A DNA stretch of 64,000 bases, taken from NCBI RefSeq assembly GCF_011397635.1, contig NC_064757.1:32525839-32589838 (forward strand). The letters run 5' to 3'. A model generated the notes under the pieces. That model was given only the letters and a program-made list of their open reading frames with translations, did no database searches and was not told the origin of the DNA. Made by a program: the position numbers and the translations under genes. Shown here piece after piece: positions 25,721 through 41,890 of the stretch (within the stretch, counting starts at the first letter, position 1; the number at the start of each line of letters is the position of its first letter). The DNA is from Epinephelus fuscoguttatus (Eukaryota > Chordata > Actinopteri > Perciformes > Serranidae).

Positions 25721-26176
25721 ACTGCCGCCGGATCAGTTCTGGTCAGTCAGTCACAGCAGATACGATCACGCAGTCCTGATGATCTACTTTGAAACATGAC
25801 ACAAGCAGAATCACATGAGAGCATTATCCCTTATCCAGCTCAGCCGGCTAACACCCCATGCTAACAATAAGACGGCTAAAGAAAGTTGAGTGAAGTACAG
25901 CTGACAAGTGCTAGCTTACAAGTGAAAGTAGCCGCCTTGTTATTAGCCACCATGCTAACCAACTGTCGTTAGTCGTGCTCGGCGTCTGTAGCTCCTTTCC
26001 TCCCGGCAAAGACAAATCGGTTAACTGACAGTTAGTGGTACAAGTTTACCACAAGCTGGTCGTTGTGTATATGCGGTTTAAAACTTATATAACGTTAGCT
26101 ACATTTCTGACATCAAGTCAAGCATACTGCTAGCTGCAGATGCTATCAGGTGTTCGTGAGGCCTCGGCTAACTTAC

Positions 26177-26410
26177 CAGACAAACAGTTTGATTCCCGTC
26201 AAAACAACCCAACAAACTTTTTATTCCACATCAAATAAAACTCGTTAAAATATACAGCAGCCGCCCGGCGACCTAATTACAAGGTAGTTAACGCTAACTA
26301 AGTAGTTTTCAATGTGCAGGTTAGTGACCAATCACCACGTCACGATCCTCCAACGGTCCAACTGGATATTAGCTCCGGTGGAAACAGACGCACCGGCGCC
26401 GCTTTGTTCT
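26177..26410 (-). other. ykt6 non-coding first exon and promoter region
   Basis: A donor site (TG|GTAAGT on the minus strand) is at 26171-26177, so the 5' UTR exon runs upward from 26177. The sequence to about 26410 is the most CpG-rich nearby (ACGCACCGGCGCCGC at about 26388) and has TTCCGG-type ETS sites, typical of a housekeeping promoter. The transcription start is not fixed. Confidence 0.5.
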
Positions 26411-26884
26411 TAGTTCCGGTTAGATGGAAGATAAAAGATGGTAGAGTGGGACCTTGCATTTTAAAATAATATTCATATTGAGACGGATATATTATATTGA
26501 GTTTTTCTCAAATGTAACATAAAATGAAATGCAATAAAATAAAACAGAATAAAAATGTTGGCTGCACTGCACTATACTATAGGCTAAATGAGCAGATCCT
26601 GGCTCTCTATGCTCTTTGTAAAATGAAAATAAATGTATTCCTATGTATTCCTATAAATATCGATATTTTCAACTGAGCAGAAGCGGACATTTGTATAGGG
26701 GTGGTCAGATGTGGTCACTGAAAATCTTGGGGTGATGCAACAGGATCAAAAGCTGAACTTCAGGAATTTGATTATGCTATTGCAGTAGGTTAGATAAAAC
26801 CGTCAGTGTCAAAATGGAGGTACTGATATACTTTATTTTATTTTATTTTTTACATTTATATGACTAATTCTTTGATGGTTAATG

Positions 26885-27205
26885 GAATTGCACTTGTACA
26901 GCACTTTTCTAGTTTCTAGTTCTGACCACTCAAAGCACTTTTTAATCTATTCACCCATTCACACATACACGTTCACCCACTGGTAGCTGAGGCTGCCATA
27001 CATGATGCCACGTGCTACTCAGTAACCATCCACATGCTCTCACGCACCGTTGGAAAAGCCATCAAGAGCAATTTGGGGTTCAGTATTTTGCCCCAAGGAT
27101 ACTTCAACATGCAGATACTTCAACATGTGACTGTAGGAGCAGGGGATCAATACCCTGATCTTCTGGTTAGTGGACGACTACCTTCTGAGCCACATCCAAC
27201 CCATG
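26885..27205 (+). repeat. teleost interspersed repeat (non-autonomous)
   Basis: The motifs GCACTTTTCTAG, TGACCACTCAAAGC, ATTCACCCATTCACAC, GAGCAATTTGGGGTTC and AGTGGACGAC follow one another in the order of a widespread fish repeat. No open frame of note. Confidence 0.5.
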
Positions 27206-27379
27206 ATGTGCATAGATTACCAGTACAATTAACATTTTGAGTTCCTCAAAAATCCTGTTTTAATGTGTTATGTGTATATACAGGTACATGTGTTAGGTGA
27301 ATTATTGTTTTTAAAATATGCTGGCTGTCCTTTCCCTTAAAAAGGCAAACATACAGTTTTAATTTGAAGGGGTATATTT

Positions 27380-27760
27380 ATTGTAAGGAAGAAAACATTT
27401 ACTGGGAGACTCATACCCATGGAGCCCATTTTCATTCAGATATCTTGAGGTGAGAGCTCAAGGGACCTCTTTGAAAATGGCCATGCCAGTTCTTTCCGCT
27501 TGAAACATCACTTTGGAGCTACGACATTATGATGTGCAGGATTTTTCATGTTATTCATGCCAGTTTTGCCCCTAACCAAAAGTTAGCCCAATTTTGGAGC
27601 ATTATTTAGCCCCCTTCCCGACAAGCAGTGCATAAAAAAAAGGGCACAGCCTCTAAAGACAGTTATGGCAAACGTTCATCAAGGGGACCATGGTACCCCT
27701 GCCCACCCCTAGGGGGCGCCACTGCTACTGAGCACCAGTTGATGTAAAAAAAAAAAATTC
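27380..27760 (+). repeat. interspersed repeat sharing a segment with 57705-57890
   Basis: CAGATATCTTGAGGTGAGA, CTTTGAAAATGGCCATG and TTATTTAGCCCCCTTCCC occur here and again near 57710-57810 in the same order. The two stretches are copies of one family, with internal differences. Confidence 0.7.
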
Positions 27761-28904
27761 ATTAAAATTTGGATCTCGGAAATAATGGACGTGTGAATAA
27801 ACTGATTATTTTGACATTAATCTCATGATGAGAAAGATGGTTAGCTATTAGTATTTACTCACTCCAAATACATTTCTCAGAAATGTAAATCAAACATTTT
27901 GACCATTTTCTAGAGTGATTTTGTATAATTTTAAGTCATTTTAATAATCATGATAATAATAATAGCCTAATGACAATGAGTCTAATTTTTTAAACAGCTT
28001 GGTGGTCTTGTGAGAAACAAGTTTTTTTTTTGTTTTTTTTTGTCTACCAAAAACATGGCACCATCAATTGATGTTTTCTCTGGTAATCTTGCTCCATTTA
28101 ACAATTTCCTCCTGGCTACTTAACTCGGTGGTAAGTGTTTTCCATGGCAGAAGTGTGCCCGTAATTCATTTCCAAGGCAACACACTGAAATCCTTTTTGC
28201 ATGGATACCGCTGAGCCTTTAGGTGCATGTGTTGACAAGACAGCTGCACCTGGGGAAGAAATGATTTTTCTTTCCTGGAACTAATTTTGGTTGCGTTCAG
28301 ATCAGATATTGACGTGATATGGTCAGGGAGAAGGCCAGCTACGAACTGGAGGTCTGCTTACTATTTTTCTGCTGTAAAATGTAATGTACATCACCGGATT
28401 GAATATTTGGATGGGAGAGGGAATATTCTAATGTAATTTTCTCTGACTGTTGGAGCTGATGGCACCTGCCGATGCGGAACTGGACCTGATATCTGCAAGG
28501 ATGACGAGAAAAACACATCTGCGGGAGTGAAGATGAATCCTTAGCTACTCTTCCTCTTAAAATATCTGCATGAAAAGAAATCTCATAGGCTGTTAATAAC
28601 ACTTTTACACTCCTCTCCTCAAGATTTCACTGATCACCAGACAGGCCTTGAACATACTGCTGACATGTAAATGTGTTTGAGACTTGCTGCTGAACATGAT
28701 GTAGCTCTGACGTGTTGGGAATATAACAACGCTTCCCATAAAGGAAAACATTTCTTTTGCACTTCATGTACGGAATCTGAGTTAAAAACATCAGAACAGT
28801 AGAAATTTGGGAATCTCCAACACTCCTGGAACAAAGAGGGAATTTCCACTGCAGAGCACTGATGGTCGGCGGGGCTCTTAGGATCTAATCCTCGTCGTAA
28901 TACG
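27761..28904. other. upstream region of gck, no gene seen
   Basis: Single-copy looking sequence. No convincing exon. It ends at a possible alternative first exon of gck (28905). Confidence 0.5.
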
Positions 28905-28913
28905 ATGGATAAG
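28905..28913 (+). other. possible alternative first coding exon of gck (MDK)
   Basis: ATG GAT AAG is followed directly by the donor GTAAGAAG, in phase 0, the phase needed to join gck exon 2 at 31626, which starts with VEQILSEF. In mammals an upstream neuroendocrine promoter supplies a different short first exon, ending in Lys before the same VEQIL. The fit is suggestive only; a nine-base coding match can arise by chance. Confidence 0.25.
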
Positions 28914-28983
28914 GTAAGAAGAAAGTTTATATTTATTTCATGAAATGAGTTTTGTTTTACTGATGATACAGAATGCTTCATGC

Positions 28984-28984
28984 A

Positions 28985-29049
<65 letters not shown>
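28984..29049. repeat. (ATCT)n microsatellite
   Basis: About 16 perfect tetranucleotide units. Upstream of gck. Confidence 0.97.
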
Positions 29050-30946
29050 AAGTAGGCCTAAGTTATATAAATAGGTAAATGGACAGTGTTAGGGAAGCTA
29101 CTTTGAAAGCATATAGTTTTGCAAGCTACCAATTACCTAACACAGGAAGCGCTTGAACTTACAGGTGATACAAAATTATGACAAAACACAACATAAAAAG
29201 TCACCTGCCAGCAAAAAATCCCCTTCATTTAGTTTATTATAAAAAGGTGTCCACTTGTTCACAGGTCATACATAACGCCCAAAATAAAATACTCCACTTT
29301 TAATGGGAAAGTGCAAGAAAAGTCAGCGTTGGTTTTGTAGACACCTGCCTACAGAAACTAGAGTCCAAGTGGGGGCATTGCATTACTTAGTTAACCTCTA
29401 AAACAGCATGCAGCAACTCTTCTTAACATTTAATTGTGGTCAAAAGGGGTTCAATTACAGTAGAGAGGCAATGGTAAAGTAAAAAAACAATCCTTTGCTT
29501 TCATGGCCCAAAATATGTTGTGAACTTGTGAAGTTAAATACTTAAATCGCTATGCAAATATGAATGCAACTGAACTACCAGCAAGTCTCTGCAAAATGTA
29601 GTTAAACAGAGCCTACTAGTTTAATTTAATGTACTTCACCACCCCCCAACACTGTACATGAGTTGATAGTTGCAAAAGGTGACTATATATTTATGGGTAA
29701 AGCATCATCAGTAAAAGGCATCCTCTGTTTAAATATTCTACCAGCATTAAATGTTCTATAGCGTCAATAAAATAACCAGGAGATGCATAATGTTTTCAAA
29801 AAGTAGGCCAGTAGAAGACTTTTCTTTTTCACAAACTTAAAGTTACTTAAGGAGGCATCTAAGGAGAAAATCAAGTTTAAGTATAAATTTCTTCACTAAA
29901 TATTACATGCTAAAATTAGCAGTATTGGGTTATTTTAAGCAGATGTACGTGTCCTCAGGTCAGTGTTAGAAATCGTACAATCAGGGCACTGGGGGAGAGG
30001 GTCACTGTTACCTTACAGCCAGGGGTCAGAGCTAAAAAAAAGCTGGTCGGGTAAACTATGGAGCTGATAAGCACAGGAGACCTTCACCTGCAGCACAATA
30101 TTGTTAGTTTTAGAGGTCATTCCTCTCTCACTGTTGCTAATTTAAGACATGTTACTAATTTTACAAATATATACGTAACTCTCTCAGGTCTTTGAAATTC
30201 CCTCATTGAGCAACTCTGGCATTGGATGCTGCTTCTTTAAATAAAAGTTTGATGAGTTCAGATCACGAGGTTCAGGTTCACGTTTGTTTGATTTATCCTG
30301 TTGGTGGGCTGCTCGGGGTCACAGGTCACACCTTGCCACATGAGCGCAAAGAATCATTTACCAAATTTATCTGAACTCCTTTTTGCGAGGTTAAAAGGCC
30401 ATCTGATGAATGGGTATGCAGGTCTTTACACTGATGCATCAGTGATTATTGTGAGGTTATGATTTTGTGTTATATTTTATTTTATTCCTACAAAACAAGC
30501 AAAACCTAACTTTTTTTTTTGAAGAGTTATTATGGCAAATATAGCAGCAGTTTAACTAAAATACAGGCAAGCAACACAAGACATAGTGCGAAAATTATAT
30601 ATCACAAAATCCATGTTAGATTGTGCAGTACGTTTAACACTGGTTAAACTATTTAAAAAGTCATCATGAAAACATAGGAATCATAAATCCTGTAGTTCAG
30701 ACTGCCATTTATTTTGATTAAGTGAGGCATGTATTAAAGAAGTCAGCATGTCCCTTGGTTATTAAGATTTATAACTGTGTATATTCAATCATGATAGAGT
30801 TTCATGAAATATAAAAACATATTATATATCTCCATTTTAATGCTCAGCCAGTCAATTATATTTATAAAGTTTCATCCCTGCAATGAAACTTCTGTCCATA
30901 AAACTTAATTCTTACTTTGTAGAAATGAGGTCACGTAGATTTTTGG

Positions 30947-30948
<2 letters not shown>
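29050..30948. other. AT-rich region upstream of gck, no gene seen
   Basis: No open frame or exon-like signal. It may hold distal gck regulatory sequence, but I see nothing specific. Confidence 0.5.
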
Positions 30949-31001
<53 letters not shown>

Positions 31002-31002
31002 T
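30949..31002. repeat. (GT)n microsatellite near the gck promoter
   Basis: About 52 bp of GT/GC, 210-260 bp upstream of the gck start codon. Confidence 0.97.
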
Positions 31003-31083
31003 GTGATTCCCGGTGGCCAGATGGGGTGAGTTTGGGAAGGGGTTGGCATTTGCGTCTGGTGTGGCCAGCCCACTTCACCTGAG

Positions 31084-31092
31084 CATAAAAAC
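31084..31092 (+). promoter_or_regulatory. TATA-like box of gck (liver-type promoter)
   Basis: CATAAAAAC lies 122-130 bp upstream of the gck ATG, with an E-box CAGCTG directly after (31092-31097). Position and sequence suit a TATA element; no other candidate is nearer. Confidence 0.35.
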
Positions 31093-31213
31093 AGCTGAAG
31101 TTCTCATTCAGTGCTACTCACACTTCAGTGACTCTGCACACACACAGGGTGGACACACACTCACCACACACCTAGAAACACACACAGAGGCTCATTTAGC
31201 TCAACCCGTGAAG

Positions 31214-35463
<4,250 letters not shown>

Positions 35464-36660
35464 GAGGAGCTGTGAAGCAAGCCTGAACTCTGATCTGAGA
35501 ACACTGATGACATGCTCATCCACAGTCGGCAGCTCTGGCCTGTTTCAGGCTCTGAAGGATGTGTGTCAGCAAACAGGACACTCACAGCTGGAAGATGTAC
35601 AGACAAGAACGCAACTTGTATTATACTGTATTTGGTAGCGATAGGCCAACTTGTAGCAGTTTCAGTGGTTTTGAACCTGTGTATCACTGCCTGTTGATAG
35701 TGTTTGGGTATGCAAACAGCTCATTTCAAAAATGGCTGATGTATTTTTGATGATATATTATAAGACCTGTGCAAACTACTACTCAAGTAAAACACAAGGA
35801 TGCTTTTTGTAAATGCTATTGTAAACTAAATCAAATTCATTGCTTTACCATGTTGTAATTCCTGTTTGTGAGTAACGAAATATTTCTCCTGTATTGTATA
35901 TTTAAATTGTTATGTTTACAACTTTATGTGTGTTAGCCAGCAGCATTTAGTTTTGAATAATGTGAATAATGAAATGTGCTTTGGATGTGAATAAACTTAA
36001 CTGTAAATAAAAGTACTTTAAATGAGTTATTATGTTTTTTTTGTTGCCAAATATGACCCAGATTTAATGCCACATTTTAACTGGATTAGCTCATGTTTTT
36101 TAAGTCGTGTGAACCTGTAAAGAAATCTTGAAGTTGTGACTTATTGTCACTTTCTGTCTGCTAATGGGACAGGAAACTGCTGTCCAATGTAAAACAAGAG
36201 ACGTTTTTAGAGTGTTTCTCTGTTTGTAAGTGTTACTCTGATTTATTTCACTTGGTCCTAGATAATTTTACCATTTCTAAGATGATTTTATTTGATTACA
36301 GTCCTCTAATTTTCATTTCAACCATTTTTAAAATCAGATATGTATGAAATAGAAAAAGAGTAGTCCATATAATCTCCCTAATCTCATTGGCTGGACTTAG
36401 AAAATCTTTCTTACATTAAAATCTGCTGTGTAACATTGCACAGTGTTGTTACTTAATATTAGTGCTCATGAAACATACATATGATCTTTGAAGTTTGATT
36501 TGACCTCTGAGGAGTAACTTTACTTGGTTAAGTGGCTGTCAAATGTCAGAGGTCACTTTCCTCTGTCTCCTCTCTGCTCTTCATATCTCTATTTTCCAGC
36601 CCAGAGGAATCCTGCCTGGCTGTTTCACCTCTTATCAGGTACCTTCAGTGACACACAAAA
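35464..36660 (+). other. gck 3' UTR and spacer before myl7
   Basis: Two AATAAA signals at 35990-35995 and 36006-36011 suggest the gck transcript ends near 36030. The remaining 600 bp to the myl7 promoter hold no exon that I can see. Confidence 0.6.
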
Positions 36661-36671
36661 AGCAGCCGTGG

Positions 36672-36745
36672 CCATGTAAGGGACTGTGCTGCCCACCACA
36701 GGCTATTTTAGGAGGGTAAAAGATAAGATGGGTCGCACATAAAAC
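36672..36745 (+). promoter_or_regulatory. compact myl7 cardiac promoter motifs
   Basis: Two CArG-like boxes (CCATGTAAGG at 36672-36681 and CTATTTTAGG at 36703-36712, each one base off consensus), a GATA site (AGATAAG at 36721-36727) and a TATA-like ATAAAA at 36739-36744. All lie within 125 bp of the start codon. This matches the known short proximal promoter of fish cardiac light-chain genes. Motifs seen; activity inferred. Confidence 0.5.
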
Positions 36746-36795
36746 CCACCCCAGCATCACACCTCGGCTGGGAGTCCACGTACGATCATTCAGAG

Positions 36796-39216
36796 ATGGT
36801 AAGTCAGAATCCTGTCATTGTATGTAGATGGGTTATAGTGTATTTAGGAACAAATTTTGTTATTGACTATTGCAGTGGTTGCAGTGCAAGGTCAGTGTGT
36901 AAACTGAATTAGTTTGTATTTATCTTCTCAGGCAAGCAAGAAGGCCTCCAATAAGAGACAGAGGGGAGGACAGAAGTCCTGCTCCAATGTCTTCTCCATG
37001 TTTGAGCAGTCCCAGATACAGGAGTTCAAGGAGGTACAGTGCAGCATCTTGTCCTGCTTTGAAACAGCTCCCTTTAAAACTTCTGTTGGAGGAACCTTTG
37101 AAGCAATTTGCCTTGTTTAGTCACCTCAATCCAGGGACGCTCAATTTGCTTTGCCCAGGGGCCACTTTAACAAACTGATAGACCATGATCTAGTTCACAA
37201 ACAAATAATGATATGTATCAGTATATAATAAATGAGTTGCCTTCAATCCAGTTGCAGCAGCCCCCACAGGTCAGGTGTATGCAGGGATGTTTCACAGACT
37301 GAAGAAATGCAGGGCTTAGACCTCTGTCAGGGGACCTGGGGGATCCTCCCCTCAAACTTAAAAAAAACTCTATTTTGATGCTTTTTTATGCACTCTGGCA
37401 CTTTTTTAAAGTTAAAGTACAAAAAAATGCCTAGTGTGAATCAGTTTACTTTCATCGTGAATTAGAAAATGGTCGGCAGGCAACCTGGCACCCTACTGTG
37501 AGCCAGATGTAGCACTTAAGTTGAGTAGCTCTTAATCACATAGTTTCTCAAAGTGCAGCCCACGGGCCAGTGGTCCTAAAAATATCATGAGCATGACATG
37601 AAATAAATGCATTATATCTGAATCACCTGTGATCCACTTCAGTATTCTAAAGTTATTAATTTTAGTGGACAGATATTTTGTTTTTAAGTGCGGTCCTCAA
37701 TCATGTAATGGCTCCTTTATTTGGCACTCAGTCATCAAAACTTTCACCGTGATAAATAAATTGATAGATTAATTTAACTGATTGAACCACTGCTTTATCG
37801 GATTGTTTGGAGCCGCCTTATAAACAAAACTGCATGGACTGCATTGACTGCATCCATTTTATTTCAGACAAGAGATTAACAGTGTATAAGAATTTTGAAT
37901 TTAGCTTGATTCTCTAAAGCATTCATTTCTTTTTTTGCTAAACCTACTTTCTGTCAACTTCAAACAAAAATTATGAAAATAAAATAAAGTCAGCTTATCA
38001 ATATTCAGAAAAATAGAACAACTCTTTGTACAAGAAGCCCTATAAAAGACTGCAACATTCCCTTTAATTTTCAACAATAATGAATAGCGTAGGCCTACCT
38101 TGATTGGAAATGTACTAATAAAAATCCTGAAGCATATTTATCTTTACAGTTCATTAAATATGTCTTGTATGTCTAGCCACCTGTTTTGACTGATGTCATT
38201 GAGAACATTTTTACATTTGGTTCAGGAAGAAATTATTTTAACTATATGCATGGTGAAATACCTCCTTATTCAATATTTCACCTTAATGAATGATAATCAG
38301 CCTGTGTGGAAACATGTAACTCAACAGAAAAATGTTTCACAGGTGTTTGTTTTATTTTAACTCCTTACCAGTCTATTCTTTTTTTTTTTGTGCTTTATCA
38401 GGCTTTCGGTTGCATTGACCAAGACAGAGACGGTGTTATCAAAAAACAGGACCTGAGGGAGACCTATGGACAGCTCGGTAATTTTCACTTTTTTTTAAAA
38501 AAATAAAAAAAGTGTACTGTACTACTTATGCATCTGTTGAATGTGTTTAAGTTGGTTCACTGTGTCGGTCTGTGTGTGTGTGTGTGTGTGTGTTTGGGTT
38601 CCAGGGAAGGTTAACGTCAAAGATGAGGAGCTGGATGAGATGCTGAATGAGGGGAAGGGTCCGATCAACTTCACTGTGTTCCTGACTCTTTTTGGGGAGA
38701 AACTTAACGGTGAGAGCTTTCACTGATGTTAAAACAAACTTTGATTTTTAGCAGATGCTCAGTGATGCTCTCTTTTCCTTTAGGCACTGATCCTGAAGAC
38801 ACCATACTTGCTGCCTTCAAACTTTTCGACCCCAATGGGACGGGCTTTGTTAATAAGGATGAGTAAGACACATTGTATTCATTAACTTTCATGTTATTCA
38901 TATTATTTATATTTTCCGTAACAGCACCTTATCTTATCTGTCTTATTCCTGGTCTTGTTTATCCAGATTTAAACGATTACTGATGAACCAGGCTGACAAA
39001 TTCACAGCAGAGGAGGTTTGTGTTTTCTCTCTTTTATGGTGAAAGACTCTCAGACTATTCTTTAAGGTCATCATTTCTTACCAGGACAATTGTCACTTCA
39101 TAAACCTCTAGGTGGATCAGGCCTTCGCTCTCGCTCCCATTGACCCAACTGGCAACATCGACTACAAATCACTCTGCTACACCATCACACATGGAGATGA
39201 GAAGGAAGATTCTTAA
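36796..39216 (+). CDS. myl7: Myosin regulatory light chain 7 (atrial/cardiac), complete
   Basis: Regulatory light chain that wraps the neck of cardiac myosin heavy chain in the sarcomere. Seven coding exons: 36796-36798 (start codon only), 36932-37033, 38402-38477, 38605-38709, 38784-38862, 38967-39015, 39112-39216. They sum to 519 nt, 172 residues. The N-terminus [23 protein letters not shown] contains the serine pair area phosphorylated by light-chain kinase; the first EF-hand loop [12 protein letters not shown] is the Ca/Mg site. Later segments ([40 protein letters not shown]) are diagnostic of MYL7. The lone-ATG first exon is usual in this family. It lies head to tail after gck. A poly(A) signal is at 39413. 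Its fourth exon is preceded by a GT repeat. Confidence 0.96.
37125..37250. repeat. possible hAT-type MITE fragment
   Basis: CTCAATTTGCTTTGCCCAGG and GGGCCACTTT resemble the left end of the element at 43124-43688 (CTCAACTTAATTTGCCCGGG, AGCCACTTTTGC). No clear right end. In the large second myl7 intron. Confidence 0.35.
38570..38593. repeat. (GT)n next to myl7 exon 4 acceptor
   Basis: Short GT tract ending eleven bases before the acceptor CCAG at 38604. Confidence 0.95.
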
Positions 39217-39579
39217 GAAGGACTGTGGTCAGGTCACATAGCCATCTAAACATGTGCAGAACTGTTTTTATACTGGCTGGTTATCATTAAAAAAACAATA
39301 TTAATTGATTGAATAATATTGAAATATCTGATTCATTCAACATCAACTTTTTAACAGTTATAAATGCTGCAGTTCTGTATTAGAAACTGGCTTTTCTTGG
39401 TTTGCTGATGGGAATAAAATGTTCCTCAAAAGCTTCTTTGCTGATTGCAAGAACTCATTTTGTCAAGCAACACTGTATAAGACTGAAATTCTTTAACATC
39501 ATTGTGATCCCAAAGGAAAAATCTATCATATGGAAAAAGTCTTATCTATGATTATTAGAAAAAAGGTTAAAAGAAGTTT

Positions 39580-40870
39580 ATGGGTTGGGTTGGGAGAGAG
39601 CTACTGCCTCAAGTGAGGGTGTTCAAGAGTCTCAGGTTCTTGTTCATGAGTGAGGGTAGAATGGAGCGGTGATGCGGGCGCTGTGCTGGACTGTCGTGAT
39701 GAGGAGGAAACTGAGCCAGAAGGTGAAGCTCCCGATTAACTGGTCCATTGACATCCCAATGGTCATGAGCTCTGGCTAGTGACCGAAAGAATGAGGTCCT
39801 GACTCATGGATAGAGAAATGTAACCTCATGTCACAGACCTTCTGACTATTTCTGTAAGCTGAAACCATCTCCCTCAGTGGAAACGAAGCTTTTATTTACT
39901 TTTATTTCACAGATAAGAAACAGTAAATTGTGAAGACAATAAAGCCTCCACTAAAATAGCATTTAGGTCTTGTGTGCAATTTATCCTGGCTTCATATGAG
40001 CAGAGGAAATCTCCGCTCATCCCTAGGCTAATACAATATAAAAGGCTATAGGCTTGTGCTAATAATGTTAGCGTGTTAAATTTGTTTGGAAAACGTGTTT
40101 AGTATAAGACAGTTGTTTTGTTTGTGAACCTTGTGAGTTGTAATGGAGCCGAATTTTGTAACATCACCTTTGTTAAATGCTGCTGTTGTGCCTGGCTTCA
40201 TATGAGAAGAGGAAATCTCTGCTAGCTGCTAGGCTAATTTATAAAATGTAAAATGTCATAGGCTCGTGCTAAAAACATTAGCATGCTGTATTTGGGGGGG
40301 ATAGTGAAGCTGATTTTTGTATTTGTGTTTTAAATGGTCTCTAATAAGTCATGTCTAAAGTGTGTTTTGACTCAACTATACTTTACAGCACTTCACAGAA
40401 ACCCCACCACCGACTCGTGTTTTGGACGTGTAACTGCAGAGCGACACAGACACACAAGAATAAAGGCTCACAATGGCATGGGTCACATGCATAGGCTACG
40501 GTAGCCTCTGCATAGAGCTGATGCACAAGTATAAATCCTGCTTAGAAATATAGGATAAGGAGCTCGGACATCCAGATTAAGGCTCGGAGTGGAGCCGCTG
40601 CTCCTTTACGTCAAAAGGGGTCAGTGGTTCGGGCAACTGATCAGGATGCCTCCTGGGCGCTTCCTGTTAGAGGTGTTCTGGGCACGTCCCACTGGTAGGA
40701 GGCCCTGGATTAGACCCAGGAGGTATGAGACCTAAATATCTCACCTGGGTAACGTCTTGGGTTCCCCCAGGAGGAGTTGCTGGGGAGAGGGACGTCTGGA
40801 GTGCTTTGCTTGGCCTGCTGCCCCCATGACCCAGGCCCCAGAAAAGCAGATGAAAATGGATGGATGGAGG
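39580..40870 (+). mobile_element. RTE-like LINE 3' region, interrupted
   Basis: Two blocks of one LINE family. 39580-39810 matches the reverse-transcriptase C-terminal area (GTTCTTGTTCATGAGTGAGG, GTGATGCGGGCGCTG, GGTCATGAGC). 40556-40870 matches the 3' end (GGAGCTCGGACATCC, CTGATCAGGATGCCTCCTGG, CTGCTGCCCCCATGACC) and finishes with the ATGGATGGATGG tail. About 745 bp of other sequence separates them, with its own internal direct repeat (39984-40100 against 40191-40300, period about 207). Degenerate and non-coding now. Confidence 0.7.
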
Positions 40871-40881
40871 GAGAAGTTTAA

Positions 40882-41217
40882 AGGGAAATATCGGTTTATT
40901 TCAACCCGTCTCCTATCGTCCTAAATTTGTTTCAAGTGACTAGTGACGTGAAAATAATAGTTTAATAGTAATAGTAATAATAGTGACATTTATCCTAATG
41001 ATAAGGCGGTCTTTGTGGAAAAAAAGCTTGTTTAGTGGACTAACTTTGCACTTGAAGTATGCCCGTTCACTTACGCTTTAACAGGTCTGACGCTACTATG
41101 CGCCCCGACTGTATCTAGGCTAACAGCTAACATGCTAACTATTATTTTTATGTCACTAGTTACTTGAAACAAATTTAGGACGATAGGAGACAGGTTGAAA
41201 TAAACCGAAATTTCCCT
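40882..41217. mobile_element. TTAA-flanked MITE, 336 bp
   Basis: Terminal inverted repeats of about 65 bp (40882-40945 and 41153-41217), beginning AGGGAAAT at the left and ending ATTTCCCT at the right. TTAA sits at both sides (40878-40881, 41218-41221). TTAA target duplication is the mark of piggyBac-type elements. No coding capacity. Inserted just after the LINE tail. Confidence 0.85.
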
Positions 41218-41676
41218 TTAATAACGCAATTAACAATGAAATCTGTAACAGGAATCAGAATTATATCCACACGCTATAAAAGATAACATTAAAAGTAAAG
41301 GGAAATGACATAAAGACAGAATAGAATTAAAGTTATATAACTAGAGATTTACGTTTATATATTGACTTCAGTTTACAAATAATTGTTACAGTAGCCTAGT
41401 ACTTCCTGCTGTCCTTCTGAATATGGAGGAAGCAACAATGCTGACCCTTTCAGGACTGAGCAAATGATCTCACCGCATGTTCATTTTGAAAGAGACTGTT
41501 TCTCTTGGATGTTAAAAAAGTTTGTGATAGGCCTACAACATTTCACACAGACTGCCTGTAACAGTTTATAGGATTCACTCTAAATATTTATCAGTAAAGT
41601 AAAGAAGATGTCAGTGCCTCCATCACATTCATCACATTCACGGAGGCCTCACGCTGTTCCTTTCTTTGGGGACACT

Positions 41677-41690
41677 GTTGCCATGGATAC
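41677..41690 (+). promoter_or_regulatory. X-box (RFX-factor site) upstream of the CaaX gene
   Basis: GTTGCCATGGATAC matches the RFX X-box (two half sites, GTTGCC and a GGATAC/GGYAAC type, spaced by AT), 201 bp before the ATG at 41891. X-boxes at this distance mark many ciliary genes. Motif seen; function inferred. Confidence 0.5.
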
Positions 41691-41890
41691 AACAACAAAC
41701 ACGTCCATAAACTCCACGGCCACATTTCCCTGCTCACACAGCAAACAGCCGGTCAACAACACGAGGACTGTGTGAAATACTGCAAGGCAAGCTCCACTTC
41801 CTTCCAGCACATGTGCAACAGCAGAGATTTGCATCCAGATGATTGTGAGTTTATTTTGGATTTCTTAAATCTGTACCTCTACTGGCAGAG

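Noticed and set aside
28634-28981. 115-codon minus-strand open frame upstream of gck
   Set aside because: No domain, no splice context, and it runs antisense to the possible gck first exon.
28984-29049. Regular short repeats as a CRISPR-like array
   Set aside because: Plain ATCT tetranucleotide microsatellite without spacers, in a vertebrate genome.
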